Positions 44,641 to 55,037 of a stretch of 64,000 bases of DNA are shown here, piece by piece; the stretch's first letter is position 1; each line of letters starts with the position of its first letter. The stretch is taken from the NCBI GenBank assembly GCA_028564925.1, contig CM053029.1, positions 296,585,168 to 296,649,167 on the forward strand, given 5' to 3'. Both the position numbers and the translations under genes were made by a program. This DNA is from Lithobates sylvaticus (Eukaryota > Chordata > Amphibia > Anura > Ranidae). Under the pieces are notes generated by a model that was not told where the DNA came from, ran no database searches, and saw only the letters and a program-made list of their open reading frames with translations.

Positions 44641-45948
44641 TTGTTGGATTTTTACTACATTGGTGTAGGAAGTATGCAGCAGTGTTACTCAATTGTTTTG
44701 CTTTTCAATCAATCTCAGGCAGAGCCAGATATGTTGGCAGAAGTGTTTTACTACAGTTGTTGAGCAATAGAAGGTGAGAGGGTTTCTGCTTACTCACATT
44801 AACTCATTACTGAAATATTCCTTTTGGGTGGATTGACCATTTTTTTGGGCAAAGCCCCAAAGCAGTCTTTTGTGTGTATAACTGTACCATTGAGTAATAT
44901 ATAATATCCTAATAGAAATTCCTGTGCACCAACACAAACACTTTACTGAATTATGCCTTTGGGGTGGACTGACCATTTATTCAGACACCAATTCCAAAGC
45001 AGTCTCTCACATTCACAACTGTACCATTGACTAATAGAAAGTCTCTAGTGATAAAAAGTATTTTCCATGAACATAATCCAGTAGTGGAATTACAATCCAA
45101 AAAGTGTCATAGAAACACAGTGAAGTACATTGTCCGGCTTGTACAATGTACTGAAAAATTCACAGGAAAGGCAAGTAGGTACACTATTGGCAAACTCTTG
45201 TGTATGCATTGAAGCTCGTACACACGGATGCCAGTCTGATGCTTGGTGATATCACTTGTTTTTTTCCATGGGTATATACGATTTGGGTAATGGATTGCTA
45301 AAGGTTAATCTGTTGCTTGATAATGTCAGTTATGTCACTGCAATATATACCTATAAAACAAAACATGACATCACCAAGCATTCAATTAAACCTCAGCAAC
45401 CCATTACCTAAGCGTAGCAAAGTATTTTTGCTTGTATACAGCATTCTTCACTAGCCAGCTCTGTTGTATGAAGGCAAGAGTTGTTAAGTAAGATAATGGT
45501 GCCAGTAAATGTTTTCTTTACATAACAGATTTGCACTAGGGAAGACATCCATCTTATTACTTCAGCACCCCATACCCACAAGTGGCTTAAGACTGTATGA
45601 TGTCATATTTATTCTCTATTTTTCCACACAGACCCACTTTTTTAACAGTTACACATTTCCTTTTTTGTTAAATTTTATGAGGGTATTGTATACACTTCAA
45701 TCTGTTTTGAAGAATATACACACTACAGGTTATAAAGAGTAACTTGTAATATCTTTCTGATTTATTACATGTTAATTTGTGGTGATAATTTGCCTTCTGG
45801 TCTTTCTTCTGATTTATATATGGTTTGATAAGAGTGTTGTAATCACCTGCTGCTTGGAACCAGCGACAAGAAGCCCTAGACTTTTTGAAAAATTTGACTT
45901 CTTTACAACAATTTTGTAAAATGTTGAGGCTAATAAGGAAGTTGTATT
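44641..45948. other. EXOC1L: intron 2 sequence, mostly unclassified
   Basis: Two similar blocks (attactgaaatattcctttt and actgaattatgcctttgggg, each followed by 'gtgga.tgaccat') at 44806 and 44944 form a ~138-bp direct duplication. A weak inverted pair (gatgcttggtgatatcac / gacatcaccaagcattcaa) spans 45238-45385 next to 'cgtacacacgg', perhaps a Harbinger MITE relic. No gene. Confidence 0.4.
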
Positions 45949-45953
45949 GTATG

Positions 45954-46799
45954 TGTGACGGAACCGCTTTGCATGCCCATTAGGTGCTTCCATCCACCAA
46001 AGAGTGACAACTGGCCTCCAAACCGTTTTCGAGCAGACCGAGAGCTAATACCAGCCCTTTTTACCTCAAACATCATACACAGACAAGAGGTATCCAAAGG
46101 ATTTATTGAAACTCAGACACATATGTTTTACCCCACAGGAGAACCATCCCCTCCTGATCATATTAACAATATTAACTAACAATACAGACTGTCAACAGGA
46201 ATATAATTACCATAGCTAAAGAACAACCAATATATACTACAGTATATGCTAATTCACATCTTGCAACTAATAGCTGATTTAATTAACAGTAAGTCAATCA
46301 ACATAAACATGTAAAATTACACGATGGTTCAATAACAAGGTACAGTGGTCACAATATTAATCACTTGTTCAAGAGATGAGCAGACTAATAGGAACAATAG
46401 GTGACATAATTATCACAATTAACAATGGGAAAAGACACCTAGGAGGCATGCTATGGGAGAGACCTACTTACAATAAACAAATTATAGCAGGAGACCCCAG
46501 ACAGGTTGCTTTGAGCTGATGAGATTAACATCTGCTCTGAGTCTCACAGTGTGGAGCAGTCATTGTTGGTAATGGGGCAGCTAGGCCCTAAGCATGGATC
46601 TTGGGCCTAGAGTCCCAGAGTCTGTGTGTTTTAGGTAGACATGGGCTTGAATCCAAAGTAACATTACTCCAAGGGTCCCCCAGGCACACACCTCCCAAAG
46701 AGTAGTGCGCCCTTAAAAGCCAGGGCCCCCGTAATCAGTAGGCAAGGGGCTAGCCTGCAGTCCCCTCCTAAAGCCTCTGTCCCAGGTAAGTGTGTCCCA
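45954..46799 (-). mobile_element. solo LTR (846 bp), same family as the element at 54481
   Basis: Starts TGTGACGGAACC and ends GTGTGTCCCA, flanked by GTATG at 45949-45953 and 46800-46804. Both ends resemble those of the LTRs at 54481-57226 (TGTGACGGATCC; shared 'cccgtaatcagt.ggca' near the right end), in the same orientation. Only an LTR is present. Confidence 0.82.
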
Positions 46800-47132
46800 G
46801 TATGATTGTTATATAAGTTAGTGCTTGACCATAATTGCATTGTATAGCAAATAATTAAAGTATAACTCCAAACCAATCTTGTTTAGATTTCTCTAAGCTT
46901 CCTGTCCAGTCACAGAGATGGGAAATTCAGTAACATTTCCTCAGAAGGAACACAGAGTACTAAAATAACTTTTATTCAGTTGGGGGTTTGCATTAACTGT
47001 GTCCTCTTGATGTACTTGATGTAATGGGAAATCTCAAATGAAAGAAACAGTCATCAGTTTGCATATGGCAGAGGTTATAATGCTTCTTTATCCAAAACAA
47101 ATTTCATGTTACATATCCCACAAAAAAGTGAA

Positions 47133-47816
47133 TACTGTATTTTCTGGCGTATAAGACTACCTTTTACACCGAAATTACACAGCCAAAAAGCGGAGGTCGT
47201 CTTATACGCCAGGTGAAGAAGCCGCCAGATGGATATCAGTCCGCCGGGCACGCTGTAAAATTGTAATATGTATACAGTATGCACCGCTCAGCCAATCCCG
47301 GCGGGCGGTGCACTCTGATGAATACAGAGCCTGCTGAGCCTGCTTGGATTGGGTAACAACCTCTGCCAATCCGAGCAGGCTACATGAGTCAGAGTGGCGC
47401 GGGCTGATGTCACAGCCTCTGCCAATCCGAGCAGGCTTTGTATCCATCAACAGATTAGTAAAATACAATGCCTGCCGTGATTGGCTCAGTGGTGCACACT
47501 GTCTGCACACTGTATTCTGAAGTGCACCTGGTACTACTGTACTAACACAGCATCATATACTGTGTGTACTTGGTGCTCTACATATTAACAAAGCATCCTG
47601 TACTGCACATCCAGCTCCAGATCTCCCCTAAAATACAGGTATGATTTATGGTGCTTTGGAGGAGAGGATTCATTGTTGCTGCCTACCAATTGTGGGATTT
47701 CTTGGACTTGTAGTTCACCAGTTTCCTTTTTATGATGTTAAGTATATATTTTTCACTGAAAAAATAGGGGGTCGTCTTATACACCCAGTCGTCTTATACG
47801 CCGGCAAATACGGTAT
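47133..47816. mobile_element. TIR MITE of the 'cgtataagacgacc' family
   Basis: Left end tactgtattttctggcgtat, 'aagac' and inverse right end taccgtatttgccggcgtat, 'aagacgac'. A second inner copy of 'gtcgtcttata' lies on each side. The 620-bp middle contains a repeated 'cctctgccaatccgagcagg' (two to three copies). TA-type flanks suggest Tc1/mariner, but the class is uncertain. Confidence 0.72.
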
Positions 47817-47967
47817 ATGTTTTCAACGAACAGATTTCCTTTATGCTTGTAGTTTTGCCAAGGTTTTCTAACAATTAAAATTATGAAATACAATTTACTG
47901 AAAACTAAATTTGTTTTCATTTTCTCATGTAAGCTGTAAAATTAACATATACTTTTTTTTATTGTAG

Positions 47968-48222
47968 GATAATGCTTTCTTCAGCTTACATTTTAGTACT
48001 GAAATCTATACTTTGGAAGCCTATAGTACGGCATCTAAATATGCCTTTCTCCGCTGTCTACGTGAGATGAGTACACAGTATCTTCAACGAGAACTTGAGT
48101 GGATTCATTTTGATAACGATTTTGTTGGAAAAACATCAATATTCGTCCCTGATGATGCAGTCCTATATGTGACACTGTGCATTAAGGCCTTTAGCTGCGC
48201 CTGTCTCTGCAGCTGCCTTTGA
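47968..48222 (+). CDS. EXOC1L: EXOC1L exon 3 (codons 87-170 and stop)
   Basis: The exon follows a pyrimidine-rich acceptor (ttttttattgtag|) and encodes 84 residues: DNAFFSLHFSTEIYTLEAYS, then TASKYAFLRCLREMSTQYLQ and RELEWIHFDNDF. It aligns closely with the human EXOC1L segments 'NPFFDLHFKKVYSLEAYS' and 'CASKYAF'. This is the C-terminal strand and long helix of the PH-like domain. After a short linker (GKTSIFVPDD) the protein ends in a hydrophobic tail, LYVTLCIKAFSCACLCSCL, with five cysteines in the last 14 residues (157, 163, 165, 167, 169). The human tail is also hydrophobic with cysteines. That suggests a membrane-associated, possibly acylated, end; this is inference. Confidence 0.9.
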   Translation, partial: DNAFFSLHFSTEIYTLEAYSTASKYAFLRCLREMSTQYLQRELEWIHFDNDFVGKTSIFVPDDAVLYVTLCIKAFSCACLCSCL

Positions 48223-48338
48223 AAGACTATTCAGGTATTTAATTTCATAAGACCGTACAAGACCACCACCATTCAAAAAAATGAATGCATAATTTGTGAG
48301 ACTCTCGAATAATACAAATGATTTTGTAGCAAGTGCAC

Positions 48339-48344
48339 AATAAA
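48339..48344 (+). promoter_or_regulatory. EXOC1L: candidate EXOC1L poly(A) signal
   Basis: AATAAA lies 117 bases after the EXOC1L stop codon in AT-rich, otherwise featureless sequence. It is the first canonical signal after the stop on the plus strand. Confidence 0.55.
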
Positions 48345-48743
48345 TTACGGTAGATTAATTTCAAAGAAAAATATTGTCCTATCAATGCTCATTTATATAT
48401 ACATGTTAAAGAAATCAGCTTGATGTAAACAATTTTATTATGTGTATTAAAATGTTTTTATGCATAATTTGTAATGATGTAAGTATATGCTTTGCTTCTT
48501 GCCCTGCAGTGCTACACAGTGCAAGTCTAGGAGTTGTCTGACACACTGAAAACTCCCTGTGCGGTTGATATCTTATCTATACAGTTGTTTAGCAGTTAGA
48601 CAAACTCATTGTAGTAGTGAAGTTATGCCCCTATGGTTACCAAAAATCTAAATGTAATAACAAACAAATGAAACAAGTATTTAAAAAGCGAAACCTACAC
48701 AGAAAAAGTGATAAATAAACTCTGGTTAAAAAAAAAAATCTAT
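48345..48743. other. region downstream of EXOC1L
   Basis: AT-rich intergenic sequence after the EXOC1L poly(A) signal. Nothing recognised. Confidence 0.5.
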
Positions 48744-49097
48744 TTAAAGCGGTTGTAAACCTTTACATATAACCAGTGAAGTAACTGAGCTCAGGTGATA
48801 CACAGAGATGAAACAAATCTTCCTACATATGATGTACCGGTTTATCTGCAGTCATCTGTCCTGTACATCCTTCTACAACATACAGACAAAAGGATTTTTC
48901 TCAGCCGCAGGAAGCAGGGGATGGAGACCTGCCGACACACACTACTCTGCATGAGAAGTGAACTCATTGTAATCTGAGAGCTGATTGGAAGAAATCCACA
49001 GGCACAGAGTAGCATACATCTGAGCGTATGAGCCATCTGCTTTGTGCAGGAGGGGGCCAGGCCATCTCCTACAAGGCTGAGGTGTCAGTTTAATTTG

Positions 49098-50763
49098 AGG
49101 TGACCAGACATCTCAGATTTCTGGGGACAGTCCCCGGATTGAGCCCACTTTCCCCGGAGACCGTCTGTCCCCGGATTGAAGGAGCGGCAGGGGGGCCCAA
49201 GACAAGGCATCTCCCCCTGCACCTCTGCCTGTCAGTTCACTCTGCAGTGGGGGAGGTGGGAGGGGGCGATCGGCAGCTCTGTGGTGGCCGTTGGCAGTGG
49301 GATATCCCTGGGGCTAGTAGTTCTCTTCCTGAGTCTATACAGTGTAGAGGGTAGGGGCATGTATCAGCTTCACTCTTCAGTGTACAAGTGAGTCGCTCTA
49401 TTTGTACACTCTTGCTAATAGATTCCCCAGGTCAGAGGCCCCTCCCCTCTCCACTGTATAGACTCAGGAAGAGAACTATCATCCCCAGGGAGATCACGCT
49501 GCCTGCGGACACCACAGAGCTGCCGGTCACCTCCCACCACCCCCCACTGAATAGTGAACTGCAACAGAAGTGATCTGAGGTGCAGGGGGAGATGCTGACC
49601 ACAGACTGTCATCAACATTGATTGGTGAGTGACCATGGGGTGAAAGTGTGGGTGGGGTACAGAGATGTGCTGTAGGTTGGGGATGGAGTGGGTACAGAGC
49701 ACAGATGTGTTAGGCTCTTTCACACTGGCGGACTGATCGGGTCCCCCAGTCAGTTTTTCAGGCAGACCTGATCAGACCATCCATTGCCCTCTGTGGAGCG
49801 GTAGATTTCAGTGTACCTGTTTCTGCTGACATCTACCTGTGTCCACATCGACCTGTGTCCGCTGACACCCCGCCACCATCCAATCCGGTCCACTAAAAAC
49901 AGACAGATGGGAGATCTATTCCCCATGGCAGATCGGATTAAACGGTCTGTTTCTATCCAAAAGCCCCATAGAGAGCAGCGTGCTGTATTCATGTCCTCTC
50001 TACATCAGCAGACCGGACACAGACATGTCATCTGTTTGCTCAGTGGTAATCAGGGGAGAGATCCCCCACTGAGAGAACGGATTCTGCTGTGTCAACTTTA
50101 ATTTGATTCCCAGGGTGCCTGCCATCACACAAGTCCCGCCTCCTGGTTTTCTCCTTTGACAGGGAGCACACTTCTCCTTGTGTGTGCTGTCTATCATAGG
50201 TAGAAACCGTCCAGGAGGTAGGACTTCTTTGATGGTCCGGAAAATCAAATTAAAATTGACACAGTGGGAGATGCCAGCCTGACCCCCCCCCCATGTGAGA
50301 TGTGAGGCTGCATAGAAGGGCACTGGTCAGGCTGCATTGCTGGGCACTGGTGAGGCTGCATTCCTGGGCACTGGTGAGGCTGCATTGCTGGGCACTGGTG
50401 AGTCTGCATTTCTGGGCACTGGTGAGGCTGCATTCCTGGGCACTGGTGAGGCTGAATTCCTGGGCACGGGTGAGGCTGCATTGCTTGGAACTGGTGAGGC
50501 GGCATAGATGGGCACTGCTGAGGCTGCATTTCTGGGCACTGGTAAGGCTACATTCCTGGGCACTGGTGAGGCTGCATTGCTGGGCACTGGTGAGGCTGCA
50601 TTGCTGGGCACTGGTGAGGATGCATAGATGGGCACTGGTGAGGCTGCATAGATATGATACAAGCATTCTATCAACACATACCACATGCACTGCATATATC
50701 ATTTGAGGAAAATATACTTATAAAATTGTTTACCATTTGCCAATAAAAAAAATCTGGTCACCT
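49098..50763. mobile_element. DNA element with AGGTGACCAGA ends (1.67 kb)
   Basis: AGGTGACCAGA at the left and tctggtcacct at the right. An internal inverted pair around 49320-49480 (agttctcttcctgagtctat, acagt / its inverse) forms a stem. The right third is a 24-bp minisatellite (50309-50650). No transposase was recognised; family uncertain (hAT-like). Confidence 0.6.
50309..50650. repeat. 24-bp minisatellite (about 14 copies)
   Basis: Units GCTGCATTGCTGGGCACTGG plus 'tgag'. As the unit is divisible by three, frames on both strands stay open (HCWALVRL on plus; LTSAQQCS and PVPSNAAS on minus). Not a gene. Confidence 0.92.
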
Positions 50764-50776
50764 TAACTTAATTATT

Positions 50777-51110
50777 GGGGCCTGTTCATACATAAATGTG
50801 CATTAAAATGCATGCTTCAAAAATGGATGTGCATTTTCTTCCATTTTAATGTGCTTTGACGTGGATTAACACATGTTTTTATGTGCATTAAATTGCTGTG
50901 TCCTTGTAAGGAATACAGTAATAAAACACATTTTTTCTCAATAGATTTGCATTGCATTAAAATGCATAAATGTAGCGCTGAACATGACACCAACCTTGTT
51001 GTGTGAACAGGACACATAGAAAAAAATTGTTTTTCTATGTGTCCTTGTAGTGAACTGTGATCTTCCAGTGCAGTAAAAAGCAGGCCACTGCAGTATGTGT
51101 GAACAGGGCC
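50777..51110. mobile_element. hAT-like MITE with GGGGCCTGTTCA ends
   Basis: Left GGGGCCTGTTCATAC, right gtgtgaacagggcc. The arms are purine/pyrimidine simple (aatgtgcattaaaatgcat...). No clear 8-bp duplication. Confidence 0.55.
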
Positions 51111-51363
51111 TTAAGAGTGAGGCATGCAGATAGCAGAGAGAAGAAAGATCAGAAAGGAACCAGGCATTGTGCTTTGGATTCAGGTTAATACGCACTATAG
51201 TGCAATGTGATTTGTTCAGTTTTATGTCTGAGGTTTACAACCACTCCTTAATCAGAAAAAAAATAATTTCTATTGCTCGCAGCCTCCTAGAGGGTGGCTA
51301 CGTTTATTCTCCATGATCCCACTATATGTAGGAATGCAGCCTCCCTCTCTTGCTCATTCCTAA

Positions 51364-51790
51364 AGCCTCATACACACGATCAGCCTTTCTACAAACGTTC
51401 CCGTGGATTTTTGTACAAAGATCGTCGGCCGAGAACTTGTATTGCATACACGGCAGGACTTTTTCAGCCAACTTTCACCAAATCACGTGGTTTTTCTGCT
51501 CTTTACCGCCACCTTTGGTCAACTTCTGTATTGTTCTCTGATCTTTTGCATTGGTTCTGAGCATGCATGTTTGTACTTTGTACAAAAGTCCTATGGCTTT
51601 CTGTACACACGATCGGACTTTGCTCCATCAGACTTTTGTTACCGGAAAGTTTGTCCATTCGCACAGCCAACAAAAGTCTGATGAAAACCAAAAAAGTTTG
51701 CCGATGGAGCGTACACACGGTCGGACGTTACCTTAAAACAGCTAATTTGCATGTTTGTTGTCAAAAAGTCTGATTGTGTGTATGGGCCTT
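51364..51790. mobile_element. Harbinger MITE, second subfamily
   Basis: Inverted ends aagcctcatacacacgatc and aaggcccatacacacaatc with TAA/TTA-type flanks. Internal 'cacacgatcggac' and 'cacacggtcggac' motifs repeat those of the 14465-21706 Harbinger ends, but the terminal bases differ. Non-coding. Confidence 0.72.
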
Positions 51791-51880
51791 TAGGTGGACA
51801 AAGGATTATGGGATTTGTAGTGTGTACATGACCACAACTAACGCTCATTGCGTATTTCAAACAAACAGAAGTGAGGCGAA

Positions 51881-53253
51881 TCATCAGGAGGATGCTGCAC
51901 CACAGGACGTGCTGACGTTGAGCGCAGCACAGAGGGAGGAGCCTGATTCAGCAGGCTCTCGAATGCGGCGCCGGCCATGAGGTGGAGGGACGCCGGAGAT
52001 CCATGGAGGGTGAGAGGCTCCGTGGCCCCCGCCGTCTGCTTCCCGGCCCCAATGGCCGCCGCTGGGAAACAACACCAGCATACCAGACAGCCGGGGGATG
52101 AGGATTAAAAAACAGCTGACCTCACCCCGCTACCCGACACCACTGCAACTGCAAGTATGCATTACAGGCTATGAGTGAACTTTTTCACCTATACAAATTG
52201 GTGATCGGGTAGGTTTTATGGATTACCATATAGTGAAATCTGTGATGTTTAAAAATTTTTCCTGGAGACCGGTATCTTTTAATTAATATCTCCTGGGACA
52301 CAGACGGTTGGGGCTCTCTTATTTTGTCTCTGTACTTTTGACTTATGGATTTTGTATGTATAGCCTCTAAGTGACGCATTGGTATTTCCCCCCATCTCCC
52401 TCCCTGGTGGTGAATACGTATAGGCTGAAAGTTGGAGGTCAACATATTTGTAAACAAAGGAGATACGTGGCCACAAGAGGAGGTGATGGGCCACTAGCTA
52501 TTTCAATCTATCTTTTTCCCACTAAGGCAGTACCCTTTTTACACGCAAACCCCCGGTTGAGGACAAAATTTGCTGTTATAAGAGAGTGGGTCAGGTACAA
52601 TTCTTCGGGGCCTGAAATTCTAAGGGACATGGTCCCTAATAAAGGTTTTATACGCTGAATACCCTATTGAAGGAGAAAAAGAGAGGAAGGGAAAAAAAAA
52701 AAGAGGAAAGACATAGCAAAAAGTAAATCTAAGTGAGCGGACCTTTATATGCTTCCCCAGTAGTCTAGGCATCTATGAGATTGATACCAAGCAGCCCCAG
52801 GTATAGAGGAGTTGCAAGAGGTGAAAACGCAGGGTGGGACCACGGGACAAACAGAAAAGGGGGACTCAGAAAGTATTATTGTTACCTACGCACCCTAAAG
52901 TAGGGGAACCCGGAAGGGATACAGGAGTAAAGAGGCAGCCCCAACTGGACGGTCCTCATCTACTGGAGACTCTGGGCACGCAGTAGGACCCCAAATAGCT
53001 GCTTTGGTCTACACCATCTTTTGAGTGGCGCTGGAAAAAGGGAAACGGCAGGATTATAAAAGTAAAATTGACGTATAAAGGACTTTTCCAAATATCTTCC
53101 TAGAGAGACGGTGATTCAGAAAGACGGGGGAGCATGAGCACACGGGGGCCGCCAGGAGTTAAAGGAATGTAACGAGAAGAGGTTCTATTACTATAAGGTT
53201 ACCAAACAACGAATAAGCTGGGGAAAAGGATAAGAAAGACCCGAAAAGGAATC
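51881..53253 (+). promoter_or_regulatory. L1 5' UTR (internal promoter region)
   Basis: 1.37 kb between the target duplication and ORF1. The first 200 bp are GC-rich with several CpGs (gcggcgccggcc, ccgccgtctgcttcccggcc), as expected of a LINE internal promoter; the rest is AG-rich. No protein is supported. Confidence 0.6.
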
Positions 53254-54258
53254 ATGAGTAAAATCTCTAAAAAAGGCCCTCCAAAAACCCCAAAAGCTAC
53301 AGCGTGCACCATAAAACAATATTTAAAATCTGGGACGAGTCCCCACTCGAGTAACACCGAGCAGCAACCTAATGATAACATGGATAGAAGGAAAGGAAAA
53401 GAAAAAAAAGTGGAAGAGAGACCCGAACAGTCAGCGAGTGATCATACACTGGAAAGTGAATCTGAAGTAAGCAGAGTGGAAGAACAGCCGATGGGAGCAC
53501 AATTTCCCACAAAAGGCGAAATGGAGGAAATGCTTCTTAAAATGGAAAATGCGATTAAAGGAGAATTCCATTTACTTAGAGAAAATCTGGGCCACCTATT
53601 GACAAGGGTCGAGACGGTTGAAAACAGAGTGGATACCCAAGACCAAGAAGTTCATAGGTTAAAGGAACAGATTAGTTTAATCCAACATAACCAAAGGGAA
53701 GTACAATACAAAATGGAAGATTTGGAAAATAGGAACAGGAGACAAAACATCAGAATGAAAATGGTCCCGGAGAAAAGAGGAGAGGATCTCAGGGAGATAG
53801 TGAAAACTATACTAAACCCCATCCTGGGAAAAGGCGAAGAATACTTTCCGGCAATGGAGAGGGTACACCGGGTAGGAAAACAGTATATTACGGAAACAGG
53901 CAGACCTCGAGATATCATTGTCAGATTTCGATATTACGAAGAAAAGGCAGAAATATGGTCAAAACTCTACAGAAAAACACCATTGAAATACGAAGGATCT
54001 GACATCCAGATATACTCGGATCTGGCACCCCAAACTCTAGAAAGGAGATGGCTGCAAAAACCTCTGTTAGAAGCAATGCGACTTTCCAATGTGAAATATA
54101 CTTGGGGTTTTCCAGCCTGTCTGATTGGGACTAAAGATGGGCGCTCAGCCAGATTAAGATTTCCAGAGGAATTACCAGAGTTCTGCGACAAACAGGATTT
54201 ACAAGTCCCAGACCTACCAGGATGGGTTGACAGGGCAGGGATTGGGGTAGCTACCTGA
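53254..54258 (+). CDS. L1 ORF1 protein, intact (334 aa)
   Basis: An L1-type nucleic-acid chaperone that would trimerise and coat LINE RNA in the cytoplasm. The basic, disordered N-terminus (MSKISKKGPPKTPKATACTI) is followed by a charged low-complexity segment (DRRKGKEKKVEERPEQ). A coiled coil spans roughly residues 85-165 (EEMLLKMENAIKGEFHLLRE, VETVENRVDTQDQEVHRLKE). The RRM begins with the signature EDLENRNRRQNIRMK, and the C-terminal domain includes GRPRDIIVRFRYYEEKA and DLAPQTLERRW. Length matches L1 ORF1 (about 330-340). The ATG is the first in frame and no stop or frameshift interrupts it. ORF2, about 3 kb on, is broken. Confidence 0.9.
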   Translation: MSKISKKGPPKTPKATACTIKQYLKSGTSPHSSNTEQQPNDNMDRRKGKEKKVEERPEQSASDHTLESESEVSRVEEQPMGAQFPTKGEMEEMLLKMENAIKGEFHLLRENLGHLLTRVETVENRVDTQDQEVHRLKEQISLIQHNQREVQYKMEDLENRNRRQNIRMKMVPEKRGEDLREIVKTILNPILGKGEEYFPAMERVHRVGKQYITETGRPRDIIVRFRYYEEKAEIWSKLYRKTPLKYEGSDIQIYSDLAPQTLERRWLQKPLLEAMRLSNVKYTWGFPACLIGTKDGRSARLRFPEELPEFCDKQDLQVPDLPGWVDRAGIGVAT

Positions 54259-54480
54259 AGGGGAGAATAGAAGAACAGTGGTGGGGTGGTGGGAAGTGGC
54301 GGTGGGGTATAGAAGCGGGCCGATCGGTTGGAGGTCTAGCTGAGGGCCGCAAAGATATGCCCGCTGACCCCCTATACCCCGATAAGTTCGGGCTATAGGA
54401 ATGAGAAAGCTGGAGATCAGAGCTTCACCTCACCTGAGAAAATAGGAGAAACGAGGTGGGCCATAAATTAGCATGGCCCC
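54259..54480 (+). other. L1 inter-ORF spacer, left part
   Basis: GC-rich spacer after ORF1; GCCCC at 54476-54480 is the target copy left of the LTR element. It resumes at 57227 with a G-rich tract. Confidence 0.6.
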
Positions 54481-55037
54481 TGTGACGGATCCTGTACTCA
54501 AGGTGTCCGCCGTAAATGCTTCCTAAGTCCTGGAACATGAGTCCGATGGATCTGGTTATAGGAACCCCCAAGAATTAGACAGCACTAGTTCTTGAGGTAC
54601 ATCAGGAATGCTTTATTTGACATTTCACACACATATATATATCCAGATGACTAAAAGCTAACCTAATTAGCATGAGCTAATTATCTTAATCATTGCCCCA
54701 GACTAGTTGACTGAGAGAAGACTTTTCAGGGTCAGACTTTAAGGCTCCTAGTTAATTTGAATGACTATTCAACAGACATTCCATAAACATTAACACAGGG
54801 CTAATTAGCACAACATTGTGTGGAATACACCTTACAAGCCAGACCAGCCTCATCTACACAACAGACGTGTGGCTTGAGTTCATGACATTAGCATCTGACA
54901 GCTTGTGTCCCATTCAGTCTATTGCTAATGCCAAATGCATATACAGAGAGTGTGTCTTGGGGGGGCCCGTAATCAGTTGGCAGGAGGCTCGCATGTAGTC
55001 CTCTCAAAAAGCCTGTGTCCCGGCTATGTCTGTCACA
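54481..55037 (-). repeat. 3' LTR (557 bp) of the minus-strand element
   Basis: TG...CA unit next to the polypurine tract at 55038-55052. TTTATT near 54610 is a minus-strand poly(A) signal. Confidence 0.9.

Larger units (their letters stand above)
2466..48222 (+). other. EXOC1L: EXOC1L gene span (three coding exons, two large introns)
   Basis: The gene is assembled from three exons whose splice phases agree: 127 nt (phase 1 out), 131 nt (phase 0 out) and 255 nt with stop, giving 170 aa; the human protein is about 172 aa by memory. Intron 1 is 31,283 bp and intron 2 is 13,961 bp, both GT...AG. The product is a short protein consisting of a Sec3/EXOC1-type N-terminal PIP2-binding (PH-like) domain and a hydrophobic tail, without the rest of EXOC1. 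EXOC1 tethers secretory vesicles to PI(4,5)P2 at the plasma membrane; the role of EXOC1L is poorly known. In other vertebrates EXOC1 follows EXOC1L on the same strand, but no EXOC1 exon was recognised up to 64000. A polypyrimidine-AG at 2435-2450, just before the start codon, could end a 5'-UTR intron. Confidence 0.85.
48744..51251. mobile_element. TTAA element opened by two later insertions
   Basis: TTAAAGCGGTTGTAAACC at 48744 and, inverted, TTAAGGAGTGGTTGTAAACC ending at 51251. Own sequence is 48744-49097 and 51111-51251; the middle is occupied by 49098-50763 and 50777-51110. Non-coding. Confidence 0.72.

Noticed and set aside
50245-50706. Frames of 94-150 codons on both strands
   Set aside because: Products of the 24-bp array.
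53652-54191. Minus-strand frames under L1 ORF1
   Set aside because: Antisense of an intact, well-matched ORF1.
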